Positions 7,394 through 11,520 of a stretch of DNA of 11,520 nucleotides are shown piece after piece. Each line of letters starts with the position of its first letter. Positions within the stretch are counted from its first letter, which is position 1. The position numbers and the translations under genes are program-made. Under the pieces are notes generated by a model, which saw nothing but the letters and a program-made list of their open reading frames with translations, had not been told where the DNA came from and did no database searches. The DNA lies in the NCBI GenBank assembly GCA_002452315.1, contig DKFH01000194.1, forward strand, positions 1-11,520, read 5' to 3'. The stretch comes from Anaerolineaceae bacterium UBA6801 (GTDB lineage Bacteria > Chloroflexota > Anaerolineae > Anaerolineales > Anaerolineaceae).

Positions 7394-8629
7394 TTACAAT
7401 ATCCGAATCTCGGGGATGGGGATGATGAATTTGCCGCCGCGCTGACGGTAAGTTGCTTGCTGGGACAGGATTTCATCGGCAAAGTTCCAGGTTAACAACA
7501 GCACGTAATCCGGCTGGACCTCCAGCAGTTTCTCCGGGCTTAAGATCGGCAGATGGGTGCCAGGCGTATAATGGCACTGTTTGACCGTGCTGCGATCAAC
7601 CACAAAATCGAGGGTTTCACCACCAATGCCGAAGGTGTTGAGCAAGGTGGTACTCTTGGCTGAGGCGCCATAGACCGCCACCGATTTCCCCTGGGCCTTA
7701 ATCTCCTTCAGCAGGGTTTTTAGATCTTCTTTCAACGCTTCAACTTTGCGGTTGAAATTTTGATAAAAGCTGAAATCACCTACGCCCCAGGCCGCTTCTT
7801 CATCCAGCAGGGCTTGCACGCGCTTGGCGCCATCTGTAGCCAGCGAACAGGGCCCGTGTGCGGGCTGGAAGTAAGCCCGCAGTGAACCGCCGTGGACGGG
7901 CAAGCGCTCGATATCCACCATGTTCATGTTGTACCTGGCGAACAAATTTCGCATTGAGGTGGCCGAGTAATAGCATAAATGCTCATGATAGATGGAATCA
8001 AATTCCACATGGTCGATCAGATCTTTGACATAGTGATTTTCAATCACGGCCACGCCGTCTGGCTTGAGCAGCGTGGCTATGCCCTCGACAAACCCATGCA
8101 AGTCCGCCACATGTGCGGCAACATTATTGGCGTGGACCACATCGGCCTGAATACCATCGGTGCGCATCTCTTTGGCCACCCGGGCGTTGAAGAACTTTGT
8201 TAGGGTCGGAATGCCCGCTTCAATGGCCGCCCTGGCGACGTTTTCAGCAGGCTCAACGCCTAAAATGGGGATGCCCTTCGCTTTGTAATATTGCAGCAGG
8301 TAGCCGTCATTGCTGGCCAATTCCACCACCAGGCTCTCCCCGCTGAGATGACAGCGTTCCGTTAACCGATCGGCAATTTTGCGTGCGTTTTCCAGCACGG
8401 TATCGGAAAAGGAGGAAAAATAGAAATAATTCTTGAATAATTTATCCGGGGGGACGGTCTCTGTGATCTGCACCAGGGTGCACTGCGTACAAAAAACCAA
8501 CCTGAGCGGGTATTGATCCTCAGGCTGAAGGGTTTGCTCGCGGGTCAGCAGCGCGTTGGCCAGCGGCAGCTCACCGAGGTACAGAATTTGCCGCAACCGC
8601 TTCCCGCCGCAGGATCGACAGGTGAACAT
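7394..8629 (-). CDS. Sugar-nucleotide C-methyltransferase (TylC3/NovU/TcaB9-like, SAM-dependent)
   Basis: Adds a methyl group to a ring carbon of a 4-keto-6-deoxy sugar nucleotide, making a branched sugar. The 411 residues show the three family parts in order. First is an N-terminal zinc domain with C4/C7 and C47/C50. Second is a SAM-binding Rossmann domain with VVELASNDGYLLQ (101-113), GVEPAENVARAA (124-135) and the family signature YHEHLCYYS (214-222). Third is a C-terminal Rossmann-like domain containing VAVYGASAKSTTLLN (317-331). I chose the ATG at 8629, with GGAGG six bases upstream, over an in-frame TTG at 8632. Its start shares one base with the stop of the dehydratase gene (TGATG). 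Known relatives methylate C3 or C5 next to a C4 keto group. Here the substrate is probably the CDP-sugar from the two preceding genes. Position of methylation is not decided by the sequence. Confidence 0.93.
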   Translation of the reverse strand: MFTCRSCGGKRLRQILYLGELPLANALLTREQTLQPEDQYPLRLVFCTQCTLVQITETVPPDKLFKNYFYFSSFSDTVLENARKIADRLTERCHLSGESLVVELASNDGYLLQYYKAKGIPILGVEPAENVARAAIEAGIPTLTKFFNARVAKEMRTDGIQADVVHANNVAAHVADLHGFVEGIATLLKPDGVAVIENHYVKDLIDHVEFDSIYHEHLCYYSATSMRNLFARYNMNMVDIERLPVHGGSLRAYFQPAHGPCSLATDGAKRVQALLDEEAAWGVGDFSFYQNFNRKVEALKEDLKTLLKEIKAQGKSVAVYGASAKSTTLLNTFGIGGETLDFVVDRSTVKQCHYTPGTHLPILSPEKLLEVQPDYVLLLTWNFADEILSQQATYRQRGGKFIIPIPEIRIL

Positions 8630-9609
8630 CAATTGCCTCCCAGGAATTTACGGTACCAGGCAATGGTGCGCTGCAGGCCTTCTTCCAGGGTGAACAGCGG
8701 CTGCCAGTCGAGGACCTTGCGAGCTTTTTCAGCGCTGAGGTACTGGTGCAGGATTTCGTTGGTAACCTCATCGAGGATTTCAGGCTCGAGATCGCTTTGC
8801 ATCAGGGCAATGATCTTGTGCACAACGTCCAGCACGGTCACCTGGAGTTCATTGGAGAAATTAAACGCTTCACCACGCAGTGCGGGATCCGCGGCCAAAC
8901 TTTCCACCAGGGTCATATAGGCTGCTGCCCCATCCTCAACGTAGAAATAGTCCCTGATGTAGCTGCCGTTTGAGCGGATGACCGGGCGGTCGCCACGCAG
9001 GATTGAGCGGATGGTGCCCGGGATGATGCGGTTCCAGTTCAGGTCGCCCCCACCGTAGAAGTTCCCGCAACGGGTGATGGCCACCGGCAGGCCATAGGTG
9101 ACGGCGTAGGTGTAGGCGATCAGGTCAGCGCAGGATTTGCTGACATCATAGGGGTGCTGGCCTTGCAGGGGCGTCTCTTCGCTGTAGGGCAGGGTTTCCT
9201 GATCGCCATAGGCCTTATCCGATGAAGCGATCACAATCTGGCGTACCCGTGGGCTGCGCCGGCAGGCTTCCAGCAGGGCCCAGGTGCCCTGGATATTGGT
9301 CTCAAAGGTGGAGATGGGGTTTTGGTTGGCAATGCGTACGATGGTTTGGGCCGCCAGATGGATGACGGAGTCGATTTCATACTCCCCTAAGATTCGCTCT
9401 AGCAGGGCCTGGTCACGCACATCGCCCCGCACCACCGTTACCCGCTCCAAATCGCCGGCCAGCACCAACTCCGATTGCGGCACCCAGTCTCGCACCAGGC
9501 AGACCACGTCCGCCTGGGCTGCCAGCAAGCGTTTGATCAACCAGCTTCCCACCAGCCCGGTGGCGCCGGTGACGAAGGTGGGCCGGTCCTGCCAGAAATT
9601 ATTGTTCAT
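8629..9609 (-). CDS. rfbG: NAD-dependent sugar-nucleotide dehydratase, probably CDP-glucose 4,6-dehydratase
   Basis: Probably converts CDP-glucose to CDP-4-keto-6-deoxyglucose with bound NAD. The 326-residue protein is an extended short-chain dehydrogenase. The NAD-binding motif is TGATGLVGSW (14-23), and HLAAQTIVR lies at 84-92. The catalytic Ser-Asp-Lys is SSDKAYG at 129-135, and the YDVSK pair is Y154/K158. The Asp-Lys pair after Ser/Thr resembles CDP-glucose dehydratases (Asp-Lys) rather than RmlB (Asp-Glu). The protein is some 30 residues shorter than classical RfbG and lacks its GHTGFKG sequence, so another NDP-sugar dehydratase or epimerase is possible; the cytidylyltransferase next door favours CDP-glucose. 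I chose the ATG at 9609 (GGAAGG seven bases upstream, ATGA overlap with the previous gene) over the ATG at 9615, which lies too close to that site. Confidence 0.85.
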   Translation of the reverse strand: MNNNFWQDRPTFVTGATGLVGSWLIKRLLAAQADVVCLVRDWVPQSELVLAGDLERVTVVRGDVRDQALLERILGEYEIDSVIHLAAQTIVRIANQNPISTFETNIQGTWALLEACRRSPRVRQIVIASSDKAYGDQETLPYSEETPLQGQHPYDVSKSCADLIAYTYAVTYGLPVAITRCGNFYGGGDLNWNRIIPGTIRSILRGDRPVIRSNGSYIRDYFYVEDGAAAYMTLVESLAADPALRGEAFNFSNELQVTVLDVVHKIIALMQSDLEPEILDEVTNEILHQYLSAEKARKVLDWQPLFTLEEGLQRTIAWYRKFLGGN

Positions 9610-10376
9610 TTCCATACCTTCCAGGGGGCGTTATTTTCAACCCATAGTTTCTCCAACAGCCTGACATCACGCAATGTGTCCATGCACTGCCAGAACCCTT
9701 CATGGCGATAGGCGGCTAACTGGTGGTCGCTCGCCAGTTGTTCCATGGGGTCGTGTTCCCAGATGGTGCTGGCGTCGGTGATATAGTCCATGGCGCCTGG
9801 CTCGAGCACGAAGAACCCGCCGTTAACCCAACCCTCGCCAATTTGGGGTTTTTCAACAAAGGTCGAGACCAGGTCGCCATCAAAGACGATTCCGCCAAAC
9901 CGCGATGGCGGCCGCACGGCAGTGACCGTGGCGAGCTTCCCCTGGGCTTGATGAAAGTGCAGCAACCTCTCAATATCAATCGTGGCTACGCCGTCGCCAT
10001 AGGTGAACATGAAAGGTTCATTGCCTATGTAATTGGCAACCTGCTTCAAGCGACCGCCGGTTTGGGTGTCGATGCCGGTATCCAGCAGGTGAATGACCCA
10101 ATTCTCGCAATGCCCGTTCTGTACCTCAACATGGCCGTCCTTAAGCGAGATGACCAGGTCGTGGTTGTAGTGATGGTAATTGAGGAAGTAATTCTTGATC
10201 ACCTCGCCTTTGTAGCCCAGTGCGATCACAAATTCATTAAACCCATAGGCGGCGTAACTCTTCATGATGTGCCACAAGATCGGGCGGCCGCCGATTTCAA
10301 CCATGGGTTTGGGTCGAATTTCGGTCATTTCGCCCAGGCGCGTGCCAAAACCGCCCGCTAAGATGACAACTTTCAT
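9606..10376 (-). CDS. rfbF: Glucose-1-phosphate cytidylyltransferase
   Basis: Joins glucose-1-phosphate and CTP to CDP-glucose and pyrophosphate, the entry step to CDP-deoxysugars. The 256 residues match the usual length of about 257. The nucleotidyltransferase signature LAGGFGTRLGE lies at 6-16, RPKPMVEIGG at 21-30, the metal-binding YGDGVA at 126-131, VEKPQ at 174-178, VNGGFFV at 184-190, and the cytidylyltransferase-type C-terminal WQCMDTLRD at 229-237. The start ATG at 10376 has AGGAG ten bases upstream. It is the first gene of the minus-strand operon and overlaps the dehydratase by four bases (ATGA). It commits the operon to a CDP- rather than dTDP- or GDP-linked sugar. Assignment is secure. 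Confidence 0.95.
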   Translation of the reverse strand: MKVVILAGGFGTRLGEMTEIRPKPMVEIGGRPILWHIMKSYAAYGFNEFVIALGYKGEVIKNYFLNYHHYNHDLVISLKDGHVEVQNGHCENWVIHLLDTGIDTQTGGRLKQVANYIGNEPFMFTYGDGVATIDIERLLHFHQAQGKLATVTAVRPPSRFGGIVFDGDLVSTFVEKPQIGEGWVNGGFFVLEPGAMDYITDASTIWEHDPMEQLASDHQLAAYRHEGFWQCMDTLRDVRLLEKLWVENNAPWKVWK

Positions 10377-10393
10377 ATTGATTTTGCTCCTTA

Positions 10394-10435
10394 GCTCAAT
10401 TGATCATTTAAACACGTTTGAGCATCACAATTATA
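10394..10435 (-). promoter_or_regulatory. Likely promoter -10 box and leader hairpin of the six-gene sugar operon
   Basis: Read on the minus strand, a perfect TATAAT (10435-10430) predicts a start near 10423, leaving about 47 nt before the ATG at 10376. The -35 region is poor (GGGGTT at a 17-base spacing), which suggests a weak or activator-dependent promoter. The predicted transcript begins with GCTCAA (10423-10418), which can pair with TTGAGC... read as its complement at 10399-10394, enclosing 18 nt just upstream of the AGGAG ribosome binding site. Confidence 0.45.
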
Positions 10436-10800
10436 ACGCATCCGGAGGGGAAAACCCCAGTGCGGGTCAGGTTTTGGCACGGCTGTTGGATCCTGCTGGT
10501 TTGACGTTGCCTACGGCTTTCACCGGCCTGGCGATTGTATAATGATGTTGACACTACCGATCATCACTCAGGCTAACCCATGGAAAATGATGATGGTCGG
10601 CAAATCAGCCCATGCTCACCAGCCTGGTGCCATTTCTTCCGTCCTGAAAACCACCTTCACAAGAGATGACTCCATCCCATGTATTCTGGTTCAACGAAAG
10701 GATAGAAACCCATGAAAAACCATCGACGCTTTGCGTATCTGCTGTGTATCCTTACACTGGAATCCTCGCCAGAGGCAGAATATGCTGGCCTTTGACAGTT

Positions 10801-10830
10801 TTGCCAAAAGGCCGTCCCAGTGAGTATAAT
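10801..10830 (+). promoter_or_regulatory. Sigma-70-type promoter of the aldo/keto reductase gene
   Basis: TTGCCA (10801-10806, five of six to consensus) and a perfect TATAAT (10825-10830) are 18 bases apart. Transcription would start near 10837, with a leader of about 59 nt that is AT-rich and ends in the AAGGAG ribosome binding site at 10885-10890. Confidence 0.6.
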
Positions 10831-10895
10831 CAATGTAACCAAATTATTAGATTTTTATCTTATTTAGCAAGAAATAGACACAATAAGGAGAAATT

Positions 10896-11520
10896 ATGGA
10901 ATATCGACATTTAGGAAAAGCTGGCGTCAAAGTATCCGAGCTGTCTTTAGGCGCTTGGGTCACTTACGGTCACCAATTCGGTGTCACTGAGGCCAAGACG
11001 ATCATGGCGGCCGCGTATGATGCCGGGGTGAATTTCTTTGACAACGCCGAAGCCTATGCTTCCGGTGAGGCAGAGATCATCATGGGCAAAGCCCTCAAAG
11101 AACTGGGCTGGGCACGCAAGGATTACCTGGTCTCCACCAAGATCTTTTGGGGTGGTGAGGGGCCCAACGATCGCGGCCTATCGTACAAACACATCATCGA
11201 AGGCACCCATAACGCCCTCAAACGCCTGCAACTGGAGTATGTTGACCTGATCTTCGCCCATCGGCCGGACCCGGAAACGCCCATTGAAGAGACGGTGTTT
11301 GCCTTTAACCAGATTATCCGGGAAGGAAAAGCCTTCTATTGGGGCACGTCGGAATGGTCGGCTGCGGAAGTCATGCGCGCTACTGATTTTGCCCGCCGCA
11401 ATAGCTTACGACCGCCAAGCATGGAACAGGTAGAATACAACCTGCTCCACCGCCGCCGGTTTGAAGTGGAGTATGCGCCCCTGTATAAGGAGCTGGGATA
11501 CGGCACCACCACCTTCAGCC
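10896..11520 (+). CDS. Aldo/keto reductase, Kv-beta-like (3' end cut by window edge)
   Basis: An NADPH-dependent cytoplasmic oxidoreductase with a TIM-barrel fold that reduces aldehydes or ketones. 208 codons are present; complete members have about 310-350 residues. The catalytic tetrad is complete: D49 and Y54 in FFDNAEAYASG, K82 in STKIFWG, and H122 in FAHRPD. The opening MEYRHLGKAGVKVSELSLGAW and the FDNAEAY form match the Kv-channel beta-subunit/YghZ-like group. WGTSEWS (149-155) and QVEYNLLHR are further group features. The ATG has AAGGAG five bases upstream. It is divergent from the sugar operon and has its own promoter, so a link with sugar synthesis is only possible, although some NDP-keto-sugar reductases belong to this superfamily. 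True substrate is unknown. Confidence 0.94.
   Translation, partial: MEYRHLGKAGVKVSELSLGAWVTYGHQFGVTEAKTIMAAAYDAGVNFFDNAEAYASGEAEIIMGKALKELGWARKDYLVSTKIFWGGEGPNDRGLSYKHIIEGTHNALKRLQLEYVDLIFAHRPDPETPIEETVFAFNQIIREGKAFYWGTSEWSAAEVMRATDFARRNSLRPPSMEQVEYNLLHRRRFEVEYAPLYKELGYGTTTFS

Larger units (their letters stand above)
10377..10895. other. Divergent regulatory region between the sugar operon and the aldo/keto reductase
   Basis: No firm gene is visible. On the operon side there is a -10 box and a leader inverted repeat. A GGGG-AAAA-CCCC hairpin occupies 10447-10458. The middle holds a short palindrome CACCAG-C-CTGGTG (10617-10629) and a plus-strand TATAAT (10538-10543) without a -35 partner. 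A 27-codon open frame at 10712-10795 begins MKNHRRFAYLLCILTL behind AGGA; it resembles a signal-peptide start but is too short to call. The stretch 10838-10895 is AT-rich leader of the aldo/keto reductase. Confidence 0.6.

Noticed and set aside
9723..10361. Plus-strand open frame of 212 codons
   Set aside because: Antisense shadow of rfbF; no ribosome binding site or family resemblance.
10501..10543. TTGACG and TATAAT on the plus strand
   Set aside because: Thirty-one bases apart and not followed by a gene.
10792..10830. TTGACA (10792) paired with TATAAT (10825) as a promoter
   Set aside because: The spacer would be 27 bases, too long; TTGCCA at 10801 with an 18-base spacer is the better -35 box.
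10657..10842. Minus-strand 61-codon frame in the divergent region
   Set aside because: It overlaps the aldo/keto reductase promoter, has no clear start signal and resembles no known protein.
1..11520. CRISPR, tRNA/rRNA, insertion sequence, toxin-antitoxin or phage-defence genes
   Set aside because: No regularly spaced repeats, no tRNA cloverleaf, no transposase or nuclease motif was found while reading either strand.

Overview
This window is a carbohydrate-biosynthesis locus from a bacterium of moderate GC content. The mix of genes (LacI regulator, membrane-anchored family-2 glycosyltransferases, CDP-sugar genes, a Kv-beta-like aldo/keto reductase) would fit an environmental Anaerolineae/Chloroflexota genome. 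That assignment is an impression from protein style, not a demonstrated one. I see no IS element, CRISPR array, tRNA or rRNA gene, and no phage gene.

Layout. (1) Positions 1-1006, minus strand: a LacI-family repressor whose last few residues are cut off by the window edge. It has a strong sigma-70-type promoter with a LacI/CcpA-type operator just downstream, so it probably represses itself. (2) Positions 1007-1595: a non-coding stretch with hairpins and a 20-bp-phased direct repeat. (3) Positions 1596-3673, plus strand: two family-2 glycosyltransferases with C-terminal membrane segments. (4) Positions 3674-3773: a convergent intergenic region with hairpins, including a probable terminator for the minus-strand operon. 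(5) Positions 3774-10376, minus strand: a compact six-gene operon. In order of transcription it encodes glucose-1-phosphate cytidylyltransferase, an NAD-dependent sugar-nucleotide 4,6-dehydratase, a TylC3/NovU-type sugar C-methyltransferase, a polysaccharide flippase, a GT-B glycosyltransferase and a family-2 glycosyltransferase. Four of its five junctions overlap or nearly abut; the C-methyltransferase/flippase junction has a 32-nt gap. (6) Positions 10377-10895: a divergent regulatory region. (7) Positions 10896-11520, plus strand: the first 208 codons of an aldo/keto reductase.

How it works together (inference). The first three operon genes should turn glucose-1-phosphate into CDP-glucose, then CDP-4-keto-6-deoxyglucose, then a C-methyl-branched 4-keto-6-deoxy sugar nucleotide. 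The glycosyltransferases would place this and other sugars on a membrane-linked glycan, which the flippase would move across the cytoplasmic membrane. No dedicated 4-ketoreductase, priming phosphoglycosyltransferase, polymerase or ligase is in the window, so the pathway must be completed elsewhere. The most interesting point is the branched-sugar module joined to its own transferases and flippase. The rest looks like ordinary accessory surface-glycan DNA, and I found no clearly new class of system.
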